A stretch of 64,000 nucleotides of DNA, taken from contig NZ_BDDS01000013.1 in NCBI RefSeq assembly GCF_001653135.1, positions 1 to 64,000 on the forward strand. The letters are read 5' to 3'. Shown here one piece after another: positions 36,842 to 45,708 of this stretch. Source of the stretch: Pseudoalteromonas neustonica (GTDB taxonomy: Bacteria > Pseudomonadota > Gammaproteobacteria > Enterobacterales > Alteromonadaceae). Numbering within the stretch: the stretch's first letter is position 1; each line of letters begins with the position of its first letter. A program made the position numbers and the translations under genes. Below the pieces are notes generated by a model, which saw only the letters and a list, made by a program, of their open reading frames with translations, was not told the DNA's origin and searched no databases.

Positions 36842-38479
36842 ATGTCGTATCTACGTCGCTTTACAATTTTTCAGCGTTTGGCTATGCTTGTCGGTGTCGT
36901 AGTCGTTGGGTTAATACTATTAAGTGTCACCAGCCTCGCTCAGCAATATAGTTCGCTCAAAACTGAGCAATATATAAAAACTAAAAATCTAGTCGAGACT
37001 GCCCATAGTATTATTGTGCATTATCACTCATTGCAGCTCAATAACTCTCTGAGCGAATCTCAAGCACAAGCTAGAGCACTAGAAACCATTGCAGCTATGC
37101 GTTATGACGACAGTAACTACTACTGGATTAATGACTTTCAACCAGCGATGGTTATGCACCCAATAAAACCACAGTTAAACGGTAAATCGCTATCTGAAAC
37201 AAAAGATCCTGATGGTACGCGTCTGTTTGTTGAAATGGTTAATATTGTAAAACAACATGACAGTGGCTATGTCCCTTACAAATGGCCCAAACCAGGTAAA
37301 GATAAACCCGTTGATAAAATTGCTTATGTAAAAGGCTTTACGCCTTGGCAATGGATTATTGGATCGGGTGTGTATATCGATACAATTGATGAGTCGTTCG
37401 CTTCATTAAAAAGCCTAATGATTATTAATGCCAGCATCATTATTATATTGTTAATTAGTTTAAGTTATTTTATTGGTCGCAGCATTTTACGTCCTACGCA
37501 GCTTGCAGCCGATATGATGAAAGACATATCTCAAGGTGAAGGCGACTTAACCCAAACACTGGATGAAAGTGGCAATGATGAAGTATCACGCCTATCTCGT
37601 TACTTCAACTTGTATACAAAAAAAATGCGCGAGTCACTCAAGCAAGTCGCTCATAATGCAAATGAAGTAAACCAGCATGCTCACACCGTAGACGATGCCA
37701 GTAAAACAAACCACTCATTTATAGAGTTACAAAACGATAGCTCAACCCAAGTTGCTACTGCAATGGAGCAAATGACCCACCAAATACATGATGTAAGCCG
37801 TAATGCGGAAGCTGCCGAGCAAGCAGCATCACAAGCCGCAAGCAACGCATCTGACGGTAAAAATGTGGTTGCTAAAACAATCCAAGCCATCGAAACTTTA
37901 TCCAAAAACATTGAAACGGTCAGCCAAGTAACTGCTGATTTAGCGCAAGAAACTAACAATATTGGCTCTGTACTTGATGTGATCAGAGGAATTGCTGAAC
38001 AAACCAATTTACTTGCCTTAAATGCAGCAATTGAAGCAGCTCGCGCAGGAGAGCAAGGTCGTGGCTTTGCGGTGGTTGCCGATGAAGTTCGTACTCTCGC
38101 TAGCCGCACAGGTAAAAGTACCGATGAGATTCAGGCTATGATAGCCAAACTGCAAACAGGCGCACAAGCGGCTGTTGATGCCGTGACCGCAAGTCGGCAG
38201 TTATCAACAAATACAGTGCAGCAAGCAGAAACAGCCAACATATCGCTAAGTGAGATTGAGCGTTTAGTATCAGTGATCACCGATATGAACGGCCAGATCG
38301 CTCGTGCTACTGAGCAACAATCAAGTGCTGCAGATGAGGTGAATTTACGCATTGGTGAATTATCGCAATCAACTGAACAATCTCTAGCTAACACATCGCA
38401 ACTCTCTGGCGCGAGTGATAACTTAAAGCGCAGCAGTCAAGCTCTTACCGAGGTCGTTAACCGATTTAAACTTGATTAG
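36842..38479 (+). CDS. Methyl-accepting chemotaxis protein with single Cache domain
   Basis: This 545-residue chemoreceptor has a membrane helix ([19 protein letters not shown]) and a periplasmic sCache_2-type domain with [15 protein letters not shown] and [15 protein letters not shown] second helix ([21 protein letters not shown]) precedes a HAMP domain and a cytoplasmic signalling domain. The hairpin tip [43 protein letters not shown] is intact. Such Cache domains often bind small organic acids, but the ligand is not evident. No CheR/B docking pentapeptide is seen at the C-terminus. No consensus sigma-28 promoter was found upstream. Confidence 0.95.
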   Translation: MSYLRRFTIFQRLAMLVGVVVVGLILLSVTSLAQQYSSLKTEQYIKTKNLVETAHSIIVHYHSLQLNNSLSESQAQARALETIAAMRYDDSNYYWINDFQPAMVMHPIKPQLNGKSLSETKDPDGTRLFVEMVNIVKQHDSGYVPYKWPKPGKDKPVDKIAYVKGFTPWQWIIGSGVYIDTIDESFASLKSLMIINASIIIILLISLSYFIGRSILRPTQLAADMMKDISQGEGDLTQTLDESGNDEVSRLSRYFNLYTKKMRESLKQVAHNANEVNQHAHTVDDASKTNHSFIELQNDSSTQVATAMEQMTHQIHDVSRNAEAAEQAASQAASNASDGKNVVAKTIQAIETLSKNIETVSQVTADLAQETNNIGSVLDVIRGIAEQTNLLALNAAIEAARAGEQGRGFAVVADEVRTLASRTGKSTDEIQAMIAKLQTGAQAAVDAVTASRQLSTNTVQQAETANISLSEIERLVSVITDMNGQIARATEQQSSAADEVNLRIGELSQSTEQSLANTSQLSGASDNLKRSSQALTEVVNRFKLD

Positions 38480-38520
38480 TTCTAGGCTCTTATATGGACT
38501 CCCTCTAAATAAATAGACAC

Positions 38521-38557
38521 AAAAAAGCCCCGTTACATTATCATACGAGGCTTTTTT
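38521..38557. terminator. Bidirectional intrinsic terminator, MCP / M17 gene
   Basis: AAAAAAGCC (38521-38529) pairs with GGCTTTTTT (38549-38557) around a larger loop that pairs partly (CG with CG). It lies between convergent genes ending at 38479 (+) and 38573 (-). Confidence 0.85.
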
Positions 38558-38572
38558 GTATAATTGTGAATG

Positions 38573-40096
38573 TTATAGGCAATAGCGTGCGAATAAGCTA
38601 CTTAAGCCCGCCGCAGTTGGTTTACCATGCTGCCAGTCACCACCTTCAACACCACTGCCAGCAATATCCATGTGAACGTATGGAATTGGCTCTGCAGAAT
38701 CAGTACCGTGTTTATCAAGGCCACCAACAACAGCTAAAAATGCCATCGGGAACTGGTGCCCACGGGCTGTGACAGCTGAAGCTGCATTATTACTTGAAAG
38801 CACATCATCAGCGAGTGTACGTGGCTTGATAAAGTCATAATCTTCACGGCGACTACGCGAAACTTCTGCGCCATCAGCCCATAAATCACCACAATCAGCT
38901 AGCTTGCGCGACACATTTGCAGCACGTGCTGGTCCATTTTCAACATACGCGCTGTAAGGGCCCATCGCACGTGCAGCGTGGCCTGTTAACGTGGCGACAG
39001 TGAATAACTCAGGGTTCACTTCGCCTTTCGCTAAATCTTTCATTTCACTGAGTAAATCCCCCATTGCTAGGCGGCCTTCTGCATCCGTATTACCAATACG
39101 TACACGTACACCTTCACGGCTAGTAATTATTTCATCTGGTACAAAACAATCTGAGCCAATTGAATTACGTACAACGGCCAAGTAGGCAATTACTTTTACG
39201 CCTTGAGGCTGAAAATCAGCAACTGATTTCATAAGGCCAGCAACAGAAGCTGCACCACCTTTATCACGGCTCATACCAGCCATGTAACCGCCTACTTTTA
39301 AGTCTGCACCGCCTGTATCGTAAACCAAGCCTTTACCAACAAACATCAGCGTACGAGTAACATCACCTTGCGGAATATACTCAAGTTTAACCACGCGTGG
39401 ATGATGACGCTCAACGGCATAAGATGCACGCGCAACAGTACTTAACATTGGGTAATCTTTATCAATTTTTGCGATATCAGAAATCACTTCAACACTCACA
39501 TTACTGCCTTTGAATAAATCAACGCAGTAGTCAGCAAAGCGCGGTGGCGCCATACGTTCAGGCTCGGTACCACATAGATCGCGAGCCGCATATTGGCCAG
39601 CGGCCATGGCATCAACAGCTTTCGCCGTTTTTTCATTTGCACCAATTAAAGTAATTTGAGTAATTGGTTCAATGTTTTGACCATGAAACTCACGCGCTTC
39701 AAGTGGTTGCCACAAGGCTTGGCAAGCACCTAAATAAGCAACTTCAAGGGCATATTGATAACGGCTTTCTTGACTTGCTTGCGGTAAATAAATAGCAGGC
39801 TGTGTGCAGCCTGATGCCTTAGCTTCATTAATCGCAAGTTTCGCTGCATCAAAATAACGGCGTACGTCGTCGTAATCACGATTAAGCGGACCCGTAGGGG
39901 CTAAAATAACGCGCTTAGAATCGATTACTAATAGGGTAACTTGTTTGCCAATGCGTGCATCTACAGCCATCTGCGCTGCAATTGACTGGCTTAATGAGCT
40001 ATCAGCTAAGTGTGAGAAGTCATTACCGATAATAATTAACGCATCATGTGCTGCGTCATCAAATGTTGCTGCTGCAACTGCGTGAGGATATGCCAT
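38573..40096 (-). CDS. Leucyl aminopeptidase family M17 protein
   Basis: This 507-residue cytosolic metallopeptidase removes N-terminal amino acids from peptides. The two-metal site is intact: VGKGLVYDTGGADLK, MSRDKGGAA, and the signature NTDAEGRLAMGDLLSEM. The divergent N-terminal half is typical of the family's non-PepA members. The ATG at 40096 follows directly on the U-tract of the cstA terminator. AGGA, part of that hairpin's 3' arm, is the only ribosome site. This arrangement suggests readthrough-dependent or hairpin-controlled translation, or an internal promoter. Confidence 0.92.
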   Translation of the reverse strand: MAYPHAVAAATFDDAAHDALIIIGNDFSHLADSSLSQSIAAQMAVDARIGKQVTLLVIDSKRVILAPTGPLNRDYDDVRRYFDAAKLAINEAKASGCTQPAIYLPQASQESRYQYALEVAYLGACQALWQPLEAREFHGQNIEPITQITLIGANEKTAKAVDAMAAGQYAARDLCGTEPERMAPPRFADYCVDLFKGSNVSVEVISDIAKIDKDYPMLSTVARASYAVERHHPRVVKLEYIPQGDVTRTLMFVGKGLVYDTGGADLKVGGYMAGMSRDKGGAASVAGLMKSVADFQPQGVKVIAYLAVVRNSIGSDCFVPDEIITSREGVRVRIGNTDAEGRLAMGDLLSEMKDLAKGEVNPELFTVATLTGHAARAMGPYSAYVENGPARAANVSRKLADCGDLWADGAEVSRSRREDYDFIKPRTLADDVLSSNNAASAVTARGHQFPMAFLAVVGGLDKHGTDSAEPIPYVHMDIAGSGVEGGDWQHGKPTAAGLSSLFARYCL

Positions 40097-40129
40097 AAAA
40101 AAGGTCCTGTTGTCAAAAAATAGGACCTT
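40097..40129 (-). terminator. Intrinsic terminator of cstA, adjoining the M17 start
   Basis: On the minus strand AAGGTCCT (40122-40129) pairs with AGGACCTT (40101-40108) around a 13-base loop. Six T end at 40097, immediately before the ATG at 40096. The 3' arm contains the AGGA ribosome site, so the hairpin would mask it. Confidence 0.8.
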
Positions 40130-40219
40130 ATTATCATTTATTTAAGTACCCATTGCCAGCAAAGCGAGACAAGCTAATACGCCGCTGGCAACTTGTGGTT
40201 ACAGTGTAAAATAAATCAT

Positions 40220-41902
40220 CTATTCACTACTTGCTGATTTACTCTCTGCTCGGTGCTTAGCAATTACAGACCATGCCTCAAGCATCACTAATACACTGAT
40301 AACCAATACCACAACATCAAGCGTCACGAGCAACCAATTACCTTGTTGATAGTATTCACCCAGCTTTATTACACCTGCAAAAAAGGCCATCACTAATACA
40401 AAACTCATAGGGATCAATGTGTACTTAGCTGGACGGTTTGCTTTAATAAGCATCACAGAAATGACTAATAACGTTAAGCTTGCAAGAATCTGATTAGTTG
40501 ATCCAAATAATGGCCAAATAATCATACCGCCACTTCCATCAGCGCCACCAGCACCAAATGCTAATAACAAGCAGCAAACGACAGCTAACAGCGTTGCAAT
40601 AACGCCATTTTTTATAATCTTAATATTATAAATATCACCCCACTCCTGGATAATATAGCGCTGTAAGCGAACCCCAGAATCCATGGTTGTACCAGCAAAA
40701 AGTACAACCATAACGGCTAGTAAAGTAGACGCTATTTCGTGTGAGATACCCCAGCCACTTTCAATTAAGTTTGCGCCACCATTAACAAATGCACCTACAC
40801 TGCCAGCTCCTAAGTGACTATATATTTCATGCCACTTTTCAGGGGATACAGCCAGTGCAACACCACTTACAGCGACTAACGTAATAAGTGCAAGCATACC
40901 TTCGCCAACAGCCCCTAAGTAACCCACAAAACGGGCATCTTTGTCTTTATTAAGCTGTTTAGAGCTAGTACCAGAGGACACAATGCCGTGAAAGCCTGAT
41001 ACCGCGCCACACGCGATTGTTACAAATAACAGTGGGATTATACTGGGTGTGTCCATCGCAACTTGGGTATTAAATGCCGGCGCTGTAATGTCTGGCATAG
41101 AGATAAATACTGCACCATATAACAACACTAAACCTACAAGCAGTTGCATACCATTAATAAAGTCACGAGGCTGTAATAGCATCCATACAGGTAACAATGA
41201 CGCAATTGCTGCATAGGCAAATAAAATTATAATCCAGTTAGCATTTGCGCTTAAACCAAATAATTCATCAGGTAATGAAATTGGCATGCTGCTGCCCAGG
41301 TAAATGGTGTAATACAAAATTCCAACACCAATAAAGCAAAGCGGTATTAGCGATACTTTTTTACGCAATAACTGACCAATAACCAATGCCACTACAATTG
41401 CGGCCCAAGCAGGAAAAACAGCATTAGGACTACTGATAAATGATTTAGCAATCACCACCCCAAATACCGCGTTAACCATTAGTAGCACTAAAAAAACCAC
41501 AATCATAAATAATGCACGCGTACGCTTACCAATCACGCTTTCAGACAATGCGCCCATTGATTTACCTTTGTTACGCGCACTTGCCCAAAGTGCGCCCATA
41601 TCGTGCACACCCGCAAAGAATATTGTTCCAAAAACAACCCATAAAACCGCAGGCACCCAACCCCAGTAAACAGCAATAGCAGGACCAACAATAGGTGCAG
41701 CACCTGCAACAGAGGTAAAGTGATGTCCCCAAAGGACGACTTTATTAGTGGGCACATAGTCCACACCATCTTCAAGTTCATGGGCTGGCGTGACAAAGCT
41801 GTCATCCATTTTGAAAATCTTCTCGGCGATAAATTTAGAATAAACAAACCAGCCAAAAAGCATCCCAACCATACCCAGCAGTACAATAACAACCGATTGC
41901 AT
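40220..41902 (-). CDS. cstA: CstA family carbon-starvation / peptide-pyruvate transporter
   Basis: This 560-residue polytopic inner-membrane protein belongs to the CstA family (E. coli CstA 701, BtsT 716). The shorter length is that of the second CstA subgroup. Features are NKVVLWGHHFTSVAGAAPIVGPAIAVYWGW near the N-terminus and GVHDMGALWASARNKGKSMG. A repeated set of about 15 membrane helices follows. E. coli members import peptides or pyruvate. The substrate here is unproven, but the neighbouring aminopeptidase fits peptide use. No DUF466 (YbdD) partner follows. Confidence 0.9.
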   Translation of the reverse strand: MQSVVIVLLGMVGMLFGWFVYSKFIAEKIFKMDDSFVTPAHELEDGVDYVPTNKVVLWGHHFTSVAGAAPIVGPAIAVYWGWVPAVLWVVFGTIFFAGVHDMGALWASARNKGKSMGALSESVIGKRTRALFMIVVFLVLLMVNAVFGVVIAKSFISSPNAVFPAWAAIVVALVIGQLLRKKVSLIPLCFIGVGILYYTIYLGSSMPISLPDELFGLSANANWIIILFAYAAIASLLPVWMLLQPRDFINGMQLLVGLVLLYGAVFISMPDITAPAFNTQVAMDTPSIIPLLFVTIACGAVSGFHGIVSSGTSSKQLNKDKDARFVGYLGAVGEGMLALITLVAVSGVALAVSPEKWHEIYSHLGAGSVGAFVNGGANLIESGWGISHEIASTLLAVMVVLFAGTTMDSGVRLQRYIIQEWGDIYNIKIIKNGVIATLLAVVCCLLLAFGAGGADGSGGMIIWPLFGSTNQILASLTLLVISVMLIKANRPAKYTLIPMSFVLVMAFFAGVIKLGEYYQQGNWLLVTLDVVVLVISVLVMLEAWSVIAKHRAESKSASSE

Positions 41903-42029
41903 AGCCTTCTCTCTTATAGTTAAAATTATTATTAATTAGGAAGCAACCAAACTATTGCGTATTTAAAAACAATGTTTTATCTCCCATCATCTACACTAAC
42001 AATATTTAAACAACGCTGACTGTAAACCT

Positions 42030-43082
42030 TTAGTCTAATATGCTCAATTGCACATGCTGTTGAGGCTCACTTTTCACTCCAACACCAATGCCTAGTAACC
42101 TAACGGGTTGTTGTACACCACGTTGATAAGCTTTACTCAATAGCTCGGTAAAAATGCTGCTATCTAATTGATGGTAGGCTTGATCGGCAGAAGTTACGAC
42201 AAAATTGGCAAACTTTACTTTAACACTCAGTTTACTAATTCGCTGATCTAAACCTTGCTTAGTTAAGCGCCGCGTTAACTCTTCTAACAATAACGGTAAC
42301 TGCTCAAGACATTCTTGTAGATTAGTTTTGTTATATTCATATGTATGTTCCACACTTAATGATTTACGCACACGATTTGTAGATACACAGCCAATGTGAA
42401 GCCCTGCGCACTTTTGATAAAGTGAAACGCCAAAGTTCCCCACATGTTGCTGCATCCAATTAACGCCTTTAGCGCATACATCGGCGCCTGTATATAGCCC
42501 TTTTAAATTAAGCTTTTCCAGCGTAACTTTTCCCACGCCCGGTATTTTACCCAGTGGTAACTGAGCTAAAAACGCATCAACTTGATCTGGTAATACAACA
42601 AATTGGCCGTTTGGTTTATTTTCATCACTGGCAATTTTAGCAATAAATTTAATAGGAGCGATCCCAGCCGATGCAGTTAAACCCGTGGCGGCATAAATAT
42701 CAGCGCGTATTTGTTGCGCCATTAAAGTCGCACTGCCATGACATGGCGTGCTGTCGGTAACATCAAGGTAAGCTTCATCTAAAGAGAGAGGTTCTATAAG
42801 GTTTGTATAACGCTGAAACACGGCACGTATTTGCTCTGAAGCATGTTTATAAACGTGCATTCGTCCTGGTACAATCACTAAATCTGGGCATAATTGTTTG
42901 GCTCGGTAGTTTGACATAGCTGAACGTACACCATACTCACGCGCTATATAGTTTGCTGTAGAAAGCACGCCACGGCGGCTATTACCACCAATCGCTAATG
43001 GCACGTTAGCAAGCGCAGGATTGTCTCGCATTTCAACGGCAGCATAAAAGCAATCCATGTCGATATGAATAAACTTTTTCAT
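42030..43082 (-). CDS. dinB: DNA polymerase IV (DinB)
   Basis: This 350-residue Y-family translesion polymerase starts MKKFIHIDMDCFYAAVEMRDNP, with catalytic residues in HIDMDCF and SLDEAYLDVT. The little-finger domain occupies the C-terminal third (RKSLSVEHTY...). It ends GVGVKSEPQQHVQLSILD, whose QLSILD resembles the beta-clamp-binding motif. The start at 43082 matches the family. A 12-codon extension runs through the LexA box and was rejected. A consensus LexA operator lies just upstream, so it is damage-inducible. Confidence 0.96.
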   Translation of the reverse strand: MKKFIHIDMDCFYAAVEMRDNPALANVPLAIGGNSRRGVLSTANYIAREYGVRSAMSNYRAKQLCPDLVIVPGRMHVYKHASEQIRAVFQRYTNLIEPLSLDEAYLDVTDSTPCHGSATLMAQQIRADIYAATGLTASAGIAPIKFIAKIASDENKPNGQFVVLPDQVDAFLAQLPLGKIPGVGKVTLEKLNLKGLYTGADVCAKGVNWMQQHVGNFGVSLYQKCAGLHIGCVSTNRVRKSLSVEHTYEYNKTNLQECLEQLPLLLEELTRRLTKQGLDQRISKLSVKVKFANFVVTSADQAYHQLDSSIFTELLSKAYQRGVQQPVRLLGIGVGVKSEPQQHVQLSILD

Positions 43083-43098
43083 TTCCCCAACCAAACAA

Positions 43099-43114
43099 CT
43101 GTATAAATAAACAG
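43099..43114. promoter_or_regulatory. LexA (SOS) box upstream of dinB
   Basis: CTGT-ATAAATAA-ACAG is a perfect CTGT-N8-ACAG site. It lies 17 bases upstream of the dinB ATG. This is the expected SOS operator, since dinB is a classic LexA target. Confidence 0.92.
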
Positions 43115-43146
43115 TCATTATTAATTAACTTTGATCTATTAGCAAG

Positions 43147-43353
43147 TCATGAGGGAGATGATTCTTCTTGTGACGATTTCTTACGATTAAATAAACGGCT
43201 GCCAAACAACCAAAACGCACCTTCAAGTACAAAACCAAGGATCACCAATGCAATTGCGCCTGAGGCATTCCCCATTGCATAACACACGAAGGCTAAACAA
43301 ATTACCGCCAATAGCGCTAACCATTTTATAGCTTTGTTGGTAGGTATATTCAT
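43147..43353 (-). CDS. Uncharacterised small two-helix membrane protein
   Basis: This 68-residue protein is not one I recognise. It has two membrane segments (IKWLALLAVICLAFVCYAMG and GAIALVILGFVLEGAFWLFG). A polar Lys/Ser/Glu tail (FNRKKSSQEESSPS) follows. AAGGAG lies eight bases upstream of its ATG, which supports real translation. It is upstream of dinB in the same orientation. The LexA site stands between them, so they are probably separate units. Confidence 0.7.
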   Translation of the reverse strand: MNIPTNKAIKWLALLAVICLAFVCYAMGNASGAIALVILGFVLEGAFWLFGSRLFNRKKSSQEESSPS

Positions 43354-43496
43354 TATTATCTCCTTTAAATTCAGCTAGACTCTTTATGTCAACGTTAGTC
43401 ATTAAACTTAGCACATTTCCCTCATTATTCTAATTATCTTGAGCTACCGCCACGCAATTGCTAACCTAGGTTTTTAGTTTTTACGGGTCATAGTCA

Positions 43497-43925
43497 ATGC
43501 AATCATTTATAAAACAATACCCTATTCATACTCAAATTAATGTCGCCTGGGGTGAAATGGATGCCTTACAACATGTTAATAACGTCGTTTATTTTCGGTA
43601 CTTCGAAACTGCCCGCATTGATTTTTTTAATCAAATAAATTTATTAGAAGATTTGCAAACCACAGGGATTGGACCTGTAATAAGTGAAAACAATGCACGG
43701 TATAAACGCCCAGTAACATTTCCTGATACAGTACTGGTTGGCGTAACCATTAGTGACATACAGGCTGATCGTTTTATGATGCATTACAGCGTATTTAGCC
43801 AACAGCAAAATGCAGTCACCACGTTAGGTTCTTCACAAGTTGTCATGTTTAACTTTAAAACGGGTAAAAAAGCGCTATTGAGTGAACCATTATTGGCCGC
43901 ACTTCATACTTATTCACGAGATTAA
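43497..43925 (+). CDS. Acyl-CoA thioesterase (4HBT hot-dog fold)
   Basis: This 142-residue protein has the 4-hydroxybenzoyl-CoA thioesterase signature WGEMDALQHVNNVVYFRYFETARIDFF, with the catalytic Asp in EMDALQHVNN. A single hot-dog domain likely forms a tetramer. It hydrolyses an unidentified acyl-CoA. It is 20 bases upstream of the aldo-keto reductase gene, probably in one operon. The start ATG at 43497 is preceded by a weak ribosome site. Confidence 0.88.
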   Translation: MQSFIKQYPIHTQINVAWGEMDALQHVNNVVYFRYFETARIDFFNQINLLEDLQTTGIGPVISENNARYKRPVTFPDTVLVGVTISDIQADRFMMHYSVFSQQQNAVTTLGSSQVVMFNFKTGKKALLSEPLLAALHTYSRD

Positions 43926-43945
43926 ATTAAAAATAAGGATTTATT

Positions 43946-44998
43946 ATGCGTTATAGCCCACTAGGTCGCAGTGGTATCAATGTGTCACGGGTATGCTTAG
44001 GAAGCATGACCTGGGGCGTACAAAACACCCAAGCGGATGCGGATGAGCAGATTGCTTATGCTCTAGAGCAAGGCGTTAACTTTATCGATACGGCTGAAAT
44101 GTATGCCGTACCGCCGACTCCTGATACATACGGTAAAACAGAGCAAATAATTGGCGACTGGTTATCACGCAATAAAAGTAAACGTGATGACATTGTACTG
44201 GCAACTAAAATTGCAGGTAACGGTCTTTCTTGGGTCCGTGATGGCGGCGACATTACGCGCCAAGCAATCATTAATGCGGTTGATAATTCGTTACAACGCT
44301 TACAAACCGACGTAATTGACTTATACCAACTACATTGGCCAAACAGACAATCCCCCCATTTTAGTAAACAATGGCCCGGTATGATCCGCTTTAGTGACGC
44401 CAATACAGAGCAGCACACTGCCGGTATGCTCGATATTTTAGAAGGGCTCAATGACTGTGTAAAAGCAGGTAAAATCAAGCATTGTGGGCTTTCTGACGAC
44501 ACACCGTGGGGCATTAGTCAGTTTTTACGTTTAAGCGAAGAGCATAACCTACCGCGCATGGCCTCTATTCAAAATGAATTTAGCCTACTCCACGCAAAAG
44601 ATTGGCCCTATCTAATAGAGCAATGTATTCATGAAGATATTGCATACCTACCATGGTCACCGCTGGCTGGCGGCATGCTTAGCGGTAAATACCTTAATGG
44701 CGCACGCCCAGAGGGAAGCCGCTGGACGCTAATGCAACGCAATGGCTTATTTCGTGATACCCCACAATCACAACAGGCAATAAGCCAATATGTAGAAATC
44801 GCTAAAACATATAAAATGTCAGCGGCACAATTGGCGCTAGCATGGTGCGACCAAGTGGATGGTGTATCGTCATCAATTATTGGCGCAACAACTATGGCCC
44901 AGCTAAAAGATAACATTGCTGCATTTAATATTGAACTAAGCGAACAAGCGCTTACCGATATAGGTACTGTTTTTAGACAATACCCAATGCCATTTTAA
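43946..44998 (+). CDS. Aldo/keto reductase, Tas type
   Basis: This 350-residue NADPH-dependent oxidoreductase resembles E. coli Tas (346). Catalytic residues are Asp and Tyr in NFIDTAEMYAVPP, Lys in VLATKIAG and His in DLYQLHWP. A Tas-like C-terminal cofactor site has SIIGATTMAQLKDNI. AAGGA lies upstream of the start. The substrate is unknown. A bidirectional terminator ends the thioesterase-reductase pair. Confidence 0.92.
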   Translation: MRYSPLGRSGINVSRVCLGSMTWGVQNTQADADEQIAYALEQGVNFIDTAEMYAVPPTPDTYGKTEQIIGDWLSRNKSKRDDIVLATKIAGNGLSWVRDGGDITRQAIINAVDNSLQRLQTDVIDLYQLHWPNRQSPHFSKQWPGMIRFSDANTEQHTAGMLDILEGLNDCVKAGKIKHCGLSDDTPWGISQFLRLSEEHNLPRMASIQNEFSLLHAKDWPYLIEQCIHEDIAYLPWSPLAGGMLSGKYLNGARPEGSRWTLMQRNGLFRDTPQSQQAISQYVEIAKTYKMSAAQLALAWCDQVDGVSSSIIGATTMAQLKDNIAAFNIELSEQALTDIGTVFRQYPMPF

Positions 44999-45007
44999 AC
45001 AGCCACT

Positions 45008-45035
45008 AAAAAGCCCAATAAATCATTGGGCTTTT
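45008..45035. terminator. Bidirectional intrinsic terminator, AKR / FAH gene
   Basis: An 11-bp stem (45009-45019 with 45025-45035) with loop AAATC has A and T tracts on its outer sides. It lies between convergent genes ending at 44998 (+) and 45076 (-). Confidence 0.92.
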
Positions 45036-45075
45036 GTTATGCTAAAACCATCTCAGTCCTATACTCAAGGTAAAT

Positions 45076-45690
45076 TTAAACGGCTAACCAGCGCTGCTCT
45101 AATAATAACTGCTGCGATAAATACAGTTGAGCTACAAACTCAGATCCCGCATTTACCACTGCGACACCTGCAGGCGTACCAGTCATTATAATATCGCCAT
45201 CTTGCAAAGTCATAAACTCACTAATTTGCGCAAAAATAGCATCTGGTTTTGTGATCATCAGCTCACAATCACCTTGTTGTTGTACCTGACCATTGATGTT
45301 CAAGCTAAAACTAAATGCGGCTTTACTGTCATCTATTAGCACAAACTCACTAAATACAGCAGAACCATCAAATGCTTTAGCTCTCTCCCATGGCAGCCCT
45401 TTACTCTTTAAATGTGTTTGCACATCGCGCTTTGTTAAATCAAGTCCAATTCCAACTGCCGCAAGGCGATTATTTTGTACTAAAAAACACAGTTCGGTCT
45501 CAAAATGCAATTCATCATCGTTATGGTGGCTTTTTAAATTAGTACTAATTGCGCTATTTGGTTTTATAAAAAGTAACAGTTCAGTGGGCGTTTCATTGCC
45601 AAGCTCTGCGATATGAGCTGCAAAGTTACGTCCTACACAAACAACTTTATTCGGACTAATTGACTCAGTAGCACACAATATTGTATTCAT
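45076..45690 (-). CDS. Fumarylacetoacetate hydrolase family protein
   Basis: This 204-residue protein has the FAH fold used by acylpyruvate and oxaloacetate hydrolases or decarboxylases. Motifs are CVGRNFAAHIAELGNETP, LLLFIKPNSAIS, the metal ligand pair in HFETELCFLV and the C-terminal ITGTPAGV-like MTGTPAGVAVV. It lies 18 bases after the hybrid kinase gene on the same strand and may be cotranscribed with it. The substrate is undetermined. Confidence 0.87.
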   Translation of the reverse strand: MNTILCATESISPNKVVCVGRNFAAHIAELGNETPTELLLFIKPNSAISTNLKSHHNDDELHFETELCFLVQNNRLAAVGIGLDLTKRDVQTHLKSKGLPWERAKAFDGSAVFSEFVLIDDSKAAFSFSLNINGQVQQQGDCELMITKPDAIFAQISEFMTLQDGDIIMTGTPAGVAVVNAGSEFVAQLYLSQQLLLEQRWLAV

Positions 45691-45708
45691 TAAAGATATT
45701 CCTTTATG

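Noticed and set aside
43223..43414. Minus-strand 63-codon ORF overlapping the small membrane protein gene
   Set aside because: The frame at 43147-43353 has a proper ribosome site and two membrane segments. This overlapping frame has neither.
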